Positions 33,223 to 41,844 of a DNA stretch of 64,000 nt are shown here, piece by piece; the stretch's first letter is position 1; each line of letters opens with the position of its first letter. The position numbers and the translations under genes are program-made. Origin of the DNA: Allohahella marinimesophila (GTDB lineage Bacteria > Pseudomonadota > Gammaproteobacteria > Pseudomonadales > Oleiphilaceae); assembly GCF_039538005.1 (NCBI RefSeq), contig NZ_BAABBO010000001.1, positions 310,001 through 374,000 of the forward strand. Direction: 5' to 3'. The notes under the pieces are model-generated. The model searched no databases. It was not told where the DNA came from and worked only from the letters and a program-made list of their open reading frames with translations.

Positions 33223-36200
33223 ATGAACGCTCAACAAGCCGTCTTTCGGGTCCGGCGGAATTACAATCAGTGGGTCGCTAACGAAACCCTGGAAGACTAC
33301 GCCCTGCGTTTCACCGCCAAGCGGGCCCGTCGCTGGTCGGCCGCACGGGTTTCGCAGACTGCACTAGGTGCAATTTCATTTCTGGCACTCGAGGCGATTG
33401 GCGGTGCCATCACGCTCAGCTATGGCTTCACCAATGCGGTATGGGCCATCGCAGTCGTAGGCCTTATCATCTTTCTCACCGGAATTCCGATCACTTACCA
33501 CGCATCAAAACAGGGCGTCGATATCGATCTGCTCACTCGTGGTGCAGGCTTCGGGTATATCGGCTCTACAATTACCTCCCTCATTTATGCGACCTTTACG
33601 TTTATCTTCTTTGCGCTCGAAGCGGCCATCATGGCGCTGGCGCTGGAATTGACCCTCGGCATTCCCCTGACCATCGGCTACTTCATCAGCGCTATTGTGG
33701 TCATTCCATTGGTGACCCACGGCATCACCCTCATCAGTCGTTTCCAGGTCTGGACACAGCCGGTCTGGATACTGCTGCAAATCACACCTCTGATCTGCAT
33801 AGCGGTCCAGGCTGACGATGCATTCATGCTATGGACAAATTTCGAGTCCGGAGAATCTGGCTCTTCCGGGTTCAATATTCTGGCTTTCGGGGCAGCATCG
33901 GCGGTGGTGTTTTCGTTAATCGCGCAAATTGGTGAGCAGGTTGATTTTCTGCGCTTCATGCCAGTGCCCGCGGCAGGCCGACGGTCTGCCCTGAAGTGGT
34001 GGGGCGCGATGATGGCTGCGGGGCCAGGATGGATTATCGTAGGCTCACTGAAGATTCTCATCGGCTCTTTTCTGGCCATTCTCGCGCTGAGCCACGGTGT
34101 ACCAATCGAGCAGGCCTCTGATCCCAACCGGATGTACCTGACCGCCTTCAGCTACGTCACCAGCTCGCCAGAATTGACGCTTGTCCTGGTGGGCGGCTTC
34201 GTCATCATTTCCCAGCTGAAAATCAATGTCACCAACGCCTACGCTGGCTCGATAGCCTGGTCCAACTTTTTTTCGCGTCTCACCCACAACCATCCCGGGC
34301 GTGTTGTCTGGCTGGTGTTCAACGTGACCATTGCGCTCATGCTCATGGAGCTGGGCATCTACCGCGTGCTGGAAGACATCCTGTCGGTGTTTTCAATTCT
34401 GGCACTGGCCTGGGTGGGGTCACTGGTCGCTGATCTCGTTATCAACAGAACACTGAAGCTTCGGCCCCAGGCCATGGAATTTCGGAGAGCGCATCTTTAC
34501 GACATCAATCCAGTCGGTGTGGGCTCGATGCTGGGCTCGTCGACCATTGGCTTTCTGGCCTTCTTCGGACTGTTTGGGGAGCTGGCGGAAGCGCTGGCGA
34601 CCTATATCACGCTTGGCTGCACCTTTCTGCTGGCACCAGGCATCGCCCTTCTGACCAAAGGCAGATTCTACATCGCCCGCGAGGCTGACAGTTTTGCAGG
34701 CCAGCCTGATATTGCCTGCTGTATCTGCGGACACCGATTCGAACCGGAGGACATGAGCCGATGCCCGGCCTATGGCGGACCGATCTGTTCGCTGTGTTGC
34801 TCGCTCGATACCCGCTGCGAAGATATGTGCAAATCGAAGTCCAGACTGCCAGATCAGCTCAATGCCGTACTGGCACGTCTGCTGCCGGCCAGCTGGCTCC
34901 GTGTACTCAACAGTCGCTTCGGCAACTTCATTGCGATATTCGTCCTCACCAGCATCGTGATCGGCTGCCTGTTGGCCCTGGTCTACTTTCAGATCACGCT
35001 GGATCAGGGTGTTGGCAAGTCGGTGATTGCCAATGCTCTGATAAACGTCTTCTTCATTCAGCTTATCGTCTCGGGCGTGGTCGCCTGGATGTTCGTGCTC
35101 GTTCACGAGAGCCGGCAAGTGGCGCTCGAGGAGTCGCGGCGCCAGACAGGTCTGTTGATGGCAGAGATCGATGCCCACACACAAACCGACCTGGCCCTGC
35201 AGCAGGCGAAGGAGAAGGCAGAAGCTGCCAATAGCGCCAAGAGTCGCTATCTCACTGGTATCAGTCATGAGCTGCGTTCACCGCTCAACGCCATTCTCGG
35301 CTATGCGCAGTTGCTTGAGAAGGATACCTCGCTACCGTTGATGAAACGCGAGGCCCTGGGAGTCATCCGTCGTAGCAGTGAATATCTTGCCGACCTCATT
35401 GAAGGCCTGCTGGATATTTCTCGCATCGAAGCTGGACGGCTGGAACTGATCCAGAAAGATGTCAACCTGCCGGCGCTGCTCGACCAGCTGGTCAGCATGC
35501 TGCAGGTCCAGGCCAATGCGAAGGGCATTGGGTTCGAGTACGAGCGGTTGACGCCCCTGCCGGACATGGTCCGCACTGATGAAAAACGGCTTCGTCAGAT
35601 CCTGCTCAATCTCTTGTCCAATGCGCTCAAATATACCCAGGCGGGCTCGGTCAGATTTCAGGTTCGTTATCGTAATCAGGTGGCGGAGTTTTCCATCATC
35701 GACACTGGCGTGGGTATCTCGGAGCAGGACATGGATCGGATATTCCGTCCCTTCGAACGGATTCACAAGGCAGGCGATCCTTATGTCACTGGCACCGGAC
35801 TCGGGCTCACGATTACCCGTCTGTTGACGGATATCATGGGGGGCGACATCGCCATCAGCAGCGAGCCCGGCAAGGGCAGCACGTTCAGGGTGTCACTCAT
35901 GCTGAGTAGTCGGGGAAGGCGACACGAACTACCAGTTCCGCAGCGGGTAATCACAGGCTATGAGGGTCCCGATCGCACCATAATTGCCGTCGACGACGAG
36001 CCAGCGCACAGGGCCTTACTGTTCGACCTGCTCACGCCGCTGGGCTTCAATGTAATACAGGCACCGGATGCGGTGACCTGTCTGGACATGCTGCAGCATG
36101 GGCACAGTCTGACAGCGCCCATTTTCCTGCTGGATGTTTCGATGCCGGGCATGTCCGGCTGGGATCTTGCTGCGGCCATCCGCGAAGGCCACCCTGCTGC

Positions 36201-36621
36201 AACCATTCTCATGATATCTGCCAATGCCCATGAACAGCCGCCGAAGCATGTCCCTGATGGCATCAACAATGGGTATCTGGTCAAACCTCTGAATCACTAC
36301 CATCTTCTTGAGCAGCTGGCGCAAAGCGCCGGGGTGCGATGGTGTCATGATGCCGAACCAAGCCCGACATCCGGACTCGAAACCAGGCTGGCAAGTACCT
36401 CAGCCTCAGGTGCCGAGCTGATTCCACTGTTGTCCATAGACGCAAGACAGGAACTGATAGAATTGGCTCGAATTGGCTACCTCTCAGCTATCCGGCAACG
36501 TCTGGAGATGATCGAGGCGCAAGGCATTTACGATGAACAGCTGATCGCGACACTCAGATCACTGACGCTCAGTATGGACTTTGAAAGTCTGATCACACTG
36601 CTCGGAGGGGATGATCTATGA
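33223..36621 (+). CDS. NCS1-permease/histidine-kinase/receiver hybrid sensor
   Basis: A 1132-residue membrane sensor. Residues about 15-485 form a twelve-helix NCS1-like nucleobase/hydantoin permease domain (WSAARVSQTALGAISFLALEAIGG, then IAQIGEQVDFLRFMP and NVTNAYAGSIAWSNFFSR). Residues 499-536 hold a cluster of ten cysteines and a His (CCICGH through CEDMC) that looks metal-binding. Two more helices follow (about 565-650), then a coiled coil (LALQQAKEKAEAANSAKS), a HisKA with H682 in ISHELRSPLNAILGY, an HATPase (NLLSNALKYTQ, DTGVGIS, GTGLGLTITR), and a receiver with D971. It overlaps the response regulator gene by 4 bases and is divergent from urtA. Likely senses or transports a nucleobase-like ligand; this is inference. 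Confidence 0.88.
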   Translation: MNAQQAVFRVRRNYNQWVANETLEDYALRFTAKRARRWSAARVSQTALGAISFLALEAIGGAITLSYGFTNAVWAIAVVGLIIFLTGIPITYHASKQGVDIDLLTRGAGFGYIGSTITSLIYATFTFIFFALEAAIMALALELTLGIPLTIGYFISAIVVIPLVTHGITLISRFQVWTQPVWILLQITPLICIAVQADDAFMLWTNFESGESGSSGFNILAFGAASAVVFSLIAQIGEQVDFLRFMPVPAAGRRSALKWWGAMMAAGPGWIIVGSLKILIGSFLAILALSHGVPIEQASDPNRMYLTAFSYVTSSPELTLVLVGGFVIISQLKINVTNAYAGSIAWSNFFSRLTHNHPGRVVWLVFNVTIALMLMELGIYRVLEDILSVFSILALAWVGSLVADLVINRTLKLRPQAMEFRRAHLYDINPVGVGSMLGSSTIGFLAFFGLFGELAEALATYITLGCTFLLAPGIALLTKGRFYIAREADSFAGQPDIACCICGHRFEPEDMSRCPAYGGPICSLCCSLDTRCEDMCKSKSRLPDQLNAVLARLLPASWLRVLNSRFGNFIAIFVLTSIVIGCLLALVYFQITLDQGVGKSVIANALINVFFIQLIVSGVVAWMFVLVHESRQVALEESRRQTGLLMAEIDAHTQTDLALQQAKEKAEAANSAKSRYLTGISHELRSPLNAILGYAQLLEKDTSLPLMKREALGVIRRSSEYLADLIEGLLDISRIEAGRLELIQKDVNLPALLDQLVSMLQVQANAKGIGFEYERLTPLPDMVRTDEKRLRQILLNLLSNALKYTQAGSVRFQVRYRNQVAEFSIIDTGVGISEQDMDRIFRPFERIHKAGDPYVTGTGLGLTITRLLTDIMGGDIAISSEPGKGSTFRVSLMLSSRGRRHELPVPQRVITGYEGPDRTIIAVDDEPAHRALLFDLLTPLGFNVIQAPDAVTCLDMLQHGHSLTAPIFLLDVSMPGMSGWDLAAAIREGHPAATILMISANAHEQPPKHVPDGINNGYLVKPLNHYHLLEQLAQSAGVRWCHDAEPSPTSGLETRLASTSASGAELIPLLSIDARQELIELARIGYLSAIRQRLEMIEAQGIYDEQLIATLRSLTLSMDFESLITLLGGDDL

Positions 36622-37541
36622 GCACCGTCGCGCATCAGCGAAGAGACGTGGTGCTCGTCGTCGACGATAGCGCCGAGACGCTCGCCATGCTCAACGACAC
36701 TTTGCAGGCAGAGGGCCTGACGGTGCTCGTGGCGCTCGGTGGCGCTCAGGCGATCACGATTGCGGGCAATATTACGCCAGACATCATACTTCTCGATGCC
36801 CTGATGCCGGCCATGGACGGTTTCGAAACCTGTCGCCGCCTGAAGCAGAGCCAGGAGCTCTCTCATATTCCGGTCATCTTCATGACCGGTTTATCGGATA
36901 CCGAAAGTATCGTTCAGGGCTTCGAGGCCGGCGGTGTCGACTATGTGACCAAGCCACTCAAGGCGGAGGAGCTGATCGCCAGGATGCGGGTGCATCTCGC
37001 TAACGCCAGACTAACGCAGAGTGCCAGGATGGCGCTCGATTCGGCAGGTCAGTTCCTGATGGCGGTGGACGGCAATGGCGCGCTCTCCTGGGCTACCCCT
37101 CAGGTTCATCTTCTGTTCGAGCGACACGGTATGGGCGCGCGATGGCTCGATAAGGAATTGCCCGAGCGCCTGCGTCAATTTCTCCTGCCGGCACATAACC
37201 GGGACAAAGGACTGACGTTCTCCACCGATGCCGGTGAGTTGCAGATCCGCCATATCAGTCGCACAGGTCCAGACGAAATTCTGCTGCGACTGATCGACCC
37301 TGAAACGCCTGAGGACACCACTCGGCTGCGCACGCAGTTTGCGCTGACGGAACGAGAGGCAGAGGTCATGCTGTGGGTCACCCGCGGCAAGGCCAATCGC
37401 GAGATTGCTACTATTCTCAGCATGAGTCCCAGAACGGTCAATAAGCATCTTGAACAGGTCTTCCGGAAACTGGGTGTCGAAAATCGCACCTCAGCGGCAG
37501 CCCTCGGACTCAAGTTACTGATGGACACGGGGACTCGCTGA
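36618..37541 (+). CDS. LuxR-type response regulator with middle domain
   Basis: A 307-residue regulator. The receiver (residues about 8-130) has VVDDSAE, phospho-acceptor D60 in LLDALMPAMDG, the Thr in FMTGLSD and the Lys in VTKPL. Residues about 140-225 form a small PAS-like region (AGQFLMAVDGNGALSWATPQ). The C-terminal GerE helix-turn-helix reads LTEREAEVMLWVTRGKANREIATILSMSPRTVNKHLEQVFRKLG. Its start overlaps the hybrid kinase stop (ATGA), so the pair is one two-component system. Its likely targets are the divergent urt-fmd genes. Confidence 0.93.
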   Translation: MSTVAHQRRDVVLVVDDSAETLAMLNDTLQAEGLTVLVALGGAQAITIAGNITPDIILLDALMPAMDGFETCRRLKQSQELSHIPVIFMTGLSDTESIVQGFEAGGVDYVTKPLKAEELIARMRVHLANARLTQSARMALDSAGQFLMAVDGNGALSWATPQVHLLFERHGMGARWLDKELPERLRQFLLPAHNRDKGLTFSTDAGELQIRHISRTGPDEILLRLIDPETPEDTTRLRTQFALTEREAEVMLWVTRGKANREIATILSMSPRTVNKHLEQVFRKLGVENRTSAAALGLKLLMDTGTR

Positions 37542-37558
37542 TTGTGAAATAATCACAA
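37542..37558. promoter_or_regulatory. Inverted repeat after the response regulator gene
   Basis: TTGTGA-AATAA-TCACAA starts one base after the regulator stop. The half-sites resemble CRP/FNR-type sites but the spacer is five bases rather than six, so a CRP call is not secure. It may be an operator for the methyltransferase-metY genes 90 bases further on, or part of an RNA 3-prime hairpin; no T-run follows. Confidence 0.35.
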
Positions 37559-37647
37559 GATTGGCCCTGCCGGGCCTGAAGAGGCGTAATCTCCTTGCAT
37601 TGACAGGAAACCGAAGCGGCATCAGTACGCTCATGCAAAGGTAGAAG

Positions 37648-38304
37648 ATGACCTCAATACGTGTTCGCTATCAGACGGTCGAATTTGGCGACGTCGACAT
37701 TCACATAAGGTCCCTACGCGACAATCAGCAGTTCTACGACGCTGAAGGTATCGCGGAGAAGCTCGGGATTTCGTCTGCCACGTGGCCATTGTTCGGCATT
37801 GTCTGGGGCTCGGGTGAGATCCTTGCGCGCTACCTCTTTGATTACGATGTCGCCGGCAAGCGTGTGCTCGAAGTGGGTTGCGGGATCGGGCTGGCCAGTC
37901 TGCTTCTGAGTCACCGAGGTGCGGACATCACAGCGACTGACTATCACCCTGAGGCCGGCAATTTTCTGGCGGAGAATGCCCGTTTGAATGGTGATCGAGA
38001 AATTCCTTTCCTTCGCATCAGCTGGGCAGATGAAATCGAAGAACTCGGCAAGTTTGACCTGATAGTCGGCAGCGATCTGCTGTATGAGACTGAGCACGTC
38101 GATCTGCTGTCGCACTTCATCGAGCGCCATGCAAAGCCTGCATGTGAAGTCATCATCGTGGATCCTGGCCGTGGCAATCATGCCCGCTTCAGCAAGCGGA
38201 TGGTGGCTTATGGTTATGCCCATACGCAATCGCTGTCAGTGCACGGCGCAGCCCTCAATCCGCCGCTGCGTGCCCAGGTCCTGCGTTATATCCGTAGCGC
38301 GTGA
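37648..38304 (+). CDS. Class I SAM-dependent methyltransferase (methyltransferase-16 type)
   Basis: A 218-residue methyltransferase. Motif I is VLEVGCGIGLASLLLS, the acidic residue after beta 2 is in ITATDYHPEA, and motif IV is LIVGSDLLYE. WPLFGIVWGSGEILARYL before motif I is typical of the lysine/nicotinamide N-methyltransferase-like group, whose bacterial members probably modify proteins. AAAGG stands before the ATG at a normal distance. It precedes metY by 69 bases in the same direction. The substrate is unknown. Confidence 0.85.
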   Translation: MTSIRVRYQTVEFGDVDIHIRSLRDNQQFYDAEGIAEKLGISSATWPLFGIVWGSGEILARYLFDYDVAGKRVLEVGCGIGLASLLLSHRGADITATDYHPEAGNFLAENARLNGDREIPFLRISWADEIEELGKFDLIVGSDLLYETEHVDLLSHFIERHAKPACEVIIVDPGRGNHARFSKRMVAYGYAHTQSLSVHGAALNPPLRAQVLRYIRSA

Positions 38305-38373
38305 CAAGCGGTGTATTGACTACACAGTGCCGTCGTGGCGTAGTGGACATATTTCCGCAACCACTAGCCGAAG

Positions 38374-39657
38374 ATGACCACGATGAAACTGGAATCAATT
38401 GCCCTGCACCAGGGTTACAAGTCCGAAGCGACAACACGCGCAGCCGCTGTTCCTATCTATCAGACCACTTCCTATACCTTCGATGATACCCAGCACGGCG
38501 CCGACCTTTTCGATCTGAAAGTGGCCGGCAACATCTACACCAGAATCATGAATCCGACCAATGCAGTGCTCGAGGAGCGAATGGCGGCCATGGAAGGTGG
38601 CGTAGGCGCGCTAGCGGTGGCCTCAGGCATGGCCGCCATTACCTATGCCATTCAGTGTCTCTGCGAAGTTGGCAGCAATATCGTCAGTACCAGCCAGCTG
38701 TATGGCGGTACCTACAATCTGTTCGCCCACTCTTTTCCGCGTCAGGGTATTGAAGTACGGATGGTGTCGGCGGATGATTTTGAAGGTTTCGAGCGCGCCA
38801 TAGACAGCAATACGCGGGCGGTATTCTGCGAATCGATCGGTAACCCTGCTGGCAACGTGGTCGATATCGAGCGCCTGGCGAAGATCGCTCATGCAGCAGG
38901 TGTCCCATTGATCGTCGACAATACGGTGGCCACGCCTTACTTGTGCCGTGTCTTCGACCATGGCGCCGACATCGCCGTGCACTCGCTGACCAAGTACATT
39001 GGTGGTCACGGTACTTCTGTCGGTGGCGTGATTGTCGACTCAGGTCGCTTCGACTGGACGAAGGACAAGAAGCGCTTTGCCGTCCTCAACGAGCCTGATC
39101 CCTCCTACCACGGTGTGGTGTATACCGAGGCGCTTGGTGAGGCCGCATTCATTGGTAGATGCCGCGTCGTGCCGCTACGCAATACCGGTGCTGCACTGTC
39201 GCCAATGAATGCTTTCCAGATCCTTCAGGGCCTGGAAACTCTGGGTCTTCGAATGGAGCGTCACTGCGAGAATGCCGCCAGGCTCGCAGACTATCTGCAA
39301 AAACACGAGAAGGTCGAATGGGTGAATTATGCAGCCCTTCCGGACAGCCCCTATTTTGCAACCTGCCAGAAGATTACCGGTGGGCGGGCCTCGGGGATTC
39401 TCAGCTTCGGCATCAAGGGCGGACAGGTCGCGGGCGCTCAGTTCATCGATGCCCTGCAAATGATTCTGCGGCTGGTAAACATTGGTGATGCCAAGTCGCT
39501 GGCCTGTCATCCGGCCTCGACCACCCACCGCCAACTCAACGATGAAGAGCTTGGGCGGGCTGGCGTATCAAGAGATCTCGTGCGCATTTCAGTCGGCATC
39601 GAACATATTGACGATATCGTCGCCGACGTTGCTCAGGCATTGGAGGCAGTATCATGA
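38374..39657 (+). CDS. metY: O-acetylhomoserine aminocarboxypropyltransferase (MetY-type)
   Basis: A 427-residue PLP enzyme of the Cys/Met metabolism family. It would make homocysteine from O-acetylhomoserine and sulfide or a thiol. Landmarks are NPTNAVLEERMAAMEGG, the PLP-binding ASGMAAI loop, DNTVATPYL, and the Schiff-base lysine in HSLTKYIGGHGTSVGG. The C-terminal RLVNIGDAKSLACHPASTTHRQL and VRISVGIEHIDDIVAD are as expected. An ATG at 38383 is an alternative start. It overlaps the carbonic anhydrase gene by 4 bases, an uncommon pairing. Confidence 0.92.
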   Translation: MTTMKLESIALHQGYKSEATTRAAAVPIYQTTSYTFDDTQHGADLFDLKVAGNIYTRIMNPTNAVLEERMAAMEGGVGALAVASGMAAITYAIQCLCEVGSNIVSTSQLYGGTYNLFAHSFPRQGIEVRMVSADDFEGFERAIDSNTRAVFCESIGNPAGNVVDIERLAKIAHAAGVPLIVDNTVATPYLCRVFDHGADIAVHSLTKYIGGHGTSVGGVIVDSGRFDWTKDKKRFAVLNEPDPSYHGVVYTEALGEAAFIGRCRVVPLRNTGAALSPMNAFQILQGLETLGLRMERHCENAARLADYLQKHEKVEWVNYAALPDSPYFATCQKITGGRASGILSFGIKGGQVAGAQFIDALQMILRLVNIGDAKSLACHPASTTHRQLNDEELGRAGVSRDLVRISVGIEHIDDIVADVAQALEAVS

Positions 39658-40289
39658 TGACCGCACTGGAAGCGCTTGCAAGGCTGCAGGAAGGCAACCG
39701 TCGATTTGCTGAAGGCGAGGGGGGCATTGGCAATACTTCCAGCGCAGAACGGCGCAACCAGCTGGTGTCTGGTCAGGAACCGTTCGCTATCATCCTCGGT
39801 TGCTCGGACTCGAGAGCACCCGCGGAGATTCTTTTTGATCAGGGTCTTGGAGATCTTTTCGTCATTCGAGTCGCTGGCAATGTCGTCGCACCCTCCCTGG
39901 TAGCCAGTATCGAGTTTGCTGCAGAGCGGTTCGGTACCCGCCTCGTAGTCGTGCTCGGGCATTCCAGCTGTGGAGCTGTGCAGGCCACTATCGAAGAATT
40001 GAAACGGCCGCCGGAAGAGCGGTCGCCTAACATGCGCTCGATCGTCGGGCGTATCCGGCCTTCTGTGGAAACGCTACTGCATACTGACGTCGAAAAGAAT
40101 CCCGATAAACTCATGCATCACGCTGTACGAGCCAATATTCGTTCGTCCGCCCACCAACTTCGTAATGGTTCTCAGATTCTGGAGCAATTGACCGAGCAGG
40201 ACGGTTTGCTGGTCGTGGGTGCGGAGTATTCTCTCGAGACTGGTCTGGTCGACTTTTTTGATGGTCTGCCTGGCAAACCTGTAAGGTGA
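39654..40289 (+). CDS. Beta-class carbonic anhydrase
   Basis: A 211-residue enzyme interconverting CO2 and bicarbonate. The zinc ligands are Cys in GCSDSRAPAE, and His and Cys in GHSSCGAVQA; the Asp-Arg dyad is in SDSR. The C-terminal LLVVGAEYSLETGLVDF completes the domain. Length is normal for the class. ATGATGA at the metY stop gives two possible starts (39654 or 39657), both coupled to metY translation. Confidence 0.93.
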   Translation: MMTALEALARLQEGNRRFAEGEGGIGNTSSAERRNQLVSGQEPFAIILGCSDSRAPAEILFDQGLGDLFVIRVAGNVVAPSLVASIEFAAERFGTRLVVVLGHSSCGAVQATIEELKRPPEERSPNMRSIVGRIRPSVETLLHTDVEKNPDKLMHHAVRANIRSSAHQLRNGSQILEQLTEQDGLLVVGAEYSLETGLVDFFDGLPGKPVR

Positions 40290-40416
40290 ACATTCTTCAG
40301 ATGAAATATTAGTTATCTACACCGGCAGCGTGATCAGGGTGCTTGGAAACAGGCTGGACAGTCTACAGTATAAGAGCAACCATATTACAAGCAGATCAAC
40401 TGCGTGGAGTAAGCCA

Positions 40417-40890
40417 ATGATGAAGTCAATGAGGGGCCTGACGCTAACGCTACTCCTCGGTGCCGGGGGTGCAAACGCAGCAGGTGCCGACGCTGAAGTG
40501 GTTGAAGTCTACAAGACGCCCTGGTGCGGTTGCTGCGCTGACTGGGTGGACCACATGAGCGCCAATGGCTTCGAGGTGAAGGTTCACCAGATTGAGGATC
40601 TTGCCCCGATCAAGCAGAAGTTCGGTGTGCCGACCTCACTGCAGAGTTGCCATACAGCAGAGATCGGCGGTTATACCTTCGAAGGTCATGTGCCAGCCGA
40701 AGATGTGCATCGGGTGTTGAAGGAAAAACCCGATGTGAAGGGCCTCGCTGTTCCGGGTATGCCCATAGGTTCTCCGGGTATGGAAACGGGTGGTGCACCT
40801 GACAAATATGATGTCATTCAGTTTGGTGAAAAGGGGCAGGCTGTGTACTCGAGCCATGTAGGCTTGCGTGAGCCTCCCAGCCAGGACTGA
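40417..40890 (+). CDS. DUF411 exported metal-associated protein
   Basis: A 157-residue periplasmic protein. The ATG at 40417 has GGAG seven bases upstream and starts a signal peptide (LTLTLLLGAGGANAAG). The domain has a redox-like CGCC in KTPWCGCCADWVDHM, GVPTSLQSCHTA, YTFEGHVPAEDVHRVL and VPGMPIGSPGMETG, the usual DUF411 pattern. Members are often found in copper-resistance clusters and bind metal through Cys and Met. It is the first gene of the copper block here. Another open frame from 40330 would displace the signal peptide. Confidence 0.85.
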   Translation: MMKSMRGLTLTLLLGAGGANAAGADAEVVEVYKTPWCGCCADWVDHMSANGFEVKVHQIEDLAPIKQKFGVPTSLQSCHTAEIGGYTFEGHVPAEDVHRVLKEKPDVKGLAVPGMPIGSPGMETGGAPDKYDVIQFGEKGQAVYSSHVGLREPPSQD

Positions 40891-40970
40891 ATGATCTCAG
40901 CGAGCTCAACGTCACTAAAGTGTAATTGTGTGGGCTTGCCCGCCGCAGTCCTTTTTGCTAGAAAGACTTT

Positions 40971-41408
40971 ATGACTTTTCATTCACTGCGCGCCTGGCTT
41001 GTATTCGTGTTGGCTTTCCTGATGCCGATGCAGGCTTTTGCGAGCGCGATTCAGTGTCATAGCCCAGTCAGTAGCGCCTCGTCGGCGCCGTCCGAAGCTC
41101 ACCATCTAACGGGGCAAGAGCACGCTCACGATGTGACCCATTTGGCAGAGGCAGTGGTCAGTCATGATGTAAATTCTGCCGTTGATCCGATACATGCCAT
41201 TCATGGCGATCAGAACCCTGAGGCGCCTGGGCAGCACCCGCAGAATCAGGACGTCTGCTTCAATTGTGCCCCCTGTAATGCCAGCGCGCCCCTCGTCCAG
41301 GCCAGTGCGCTACAGTTTTCTGAAAGTAGATCGGTTCACGCCGCTGCCGTGCCTATACCATTCTATCTTTCCATACCGACACCCGCCCTGGAACGTCCCC
41401 CCCGATAG
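40971..41408 (+). CDS. Exported His-rich protein with C-terminal CxxC, DUF2946/CopL-like
   Basis: A 145-residue protein with a signal peptide (LRAWLVFVLAFLMPMQAFASA). The mature part is rich in His (about twelve, with HHLTGQEHAHDVTH as a group) and has CFNCAPC near residue 108. Small His- and Cys-containing exported proteins of the DUF2946/CopL type often lie at the start of copper-resistance operons, and a periplasmic copper-binding role is likely by context. The exact family assignment is uncertain. Confidence 0.6.
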   Translation: MTFHSLRAWLVFVLAFLMPMQAFASAIQCHSPVSSASSAPSEAHHLTGQEHAHDVTHLAEAVVSHDVNSAVDPIHAIHGDQNPEAPGQHPQNQDVCFNCAPCNASAPLVQASALQFSESRSVHAAAVPIPFYLSIPTPALERPPR

Positions 41409-41502
41409 TTCTTCCTTGACTGATCTTGCACGCATTCTGTTGCTGGTTGGAGCTCAGCTCTCCGCATCGGTCTATGCATTCTGAGCAAACTGTGAGGAAG
41501 AC

Positions 41503-41844
41503 ATGTTTCATCCATTTCCACTGCGAAAGCTTTCGCGAGTGTGCCTTGTTTCGGTTGTTCTGGCCCTAGGCAAGGCCGCGCCAGTTTTCGCTGAATCTTC
41601 ATCAGAGGCTCCATCAGTACCTATCGAAATCGTCCCTGAATGGGAGTCGGTATTCTCTGATTACGAAGCCTTCGAGACCCAGCCCGTGCTGTCCTGGCCG
41701 AGGCTCAACAGGCGTGTCGCCGAGATAGGAGGCTGGCGCACTTACGCCATGGAGCCCTATGAGGATGAAGCCGCCGAAGCCGAGCCTTCCGAAGAGCGGC
41801 ATGACAATGCTGACCATAGTGGGCATTCGGGAGGTCACCCATGA
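41503..41844 (+). CDS. Small exported protein with His-rich tail
   Basis: A 113-residue protein with a signal peptide (VCLVSVVLALGKAAPVFAES). The mature part has an aromatic segment (WESVFSDYEAFE, WPRLNRRVAEIGGWRTYAMEPY) and an acidic, His-rich end (EERHDNADHSGHSGGHP) that could bind copper. It overlaps the TolC-like gene by 4 bases (ATGA), so it is cotranslated with it. I do not recognise a named family; its position suggests an accessory of the outer-membrane protein or of metal loading. Confidence 0.65.
   Translation: MFHPFPLRKLSRVCLVSVVLALGKAAPVFAESSSEAPSVPIEIVPEWESVFSDYEAFETQPVLSWPRLNRRVAEIGGWRTYAMEPYEDEAAEAEPSEERHDNADHSGHSGGHP

Noticed and set aside
34420..35268. 282-codon minus-strand frame inside the permease-kinase gene
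   Set aside because: Antisense to the Cys cluster and kinase linker, low-complexity translation, no start signal.
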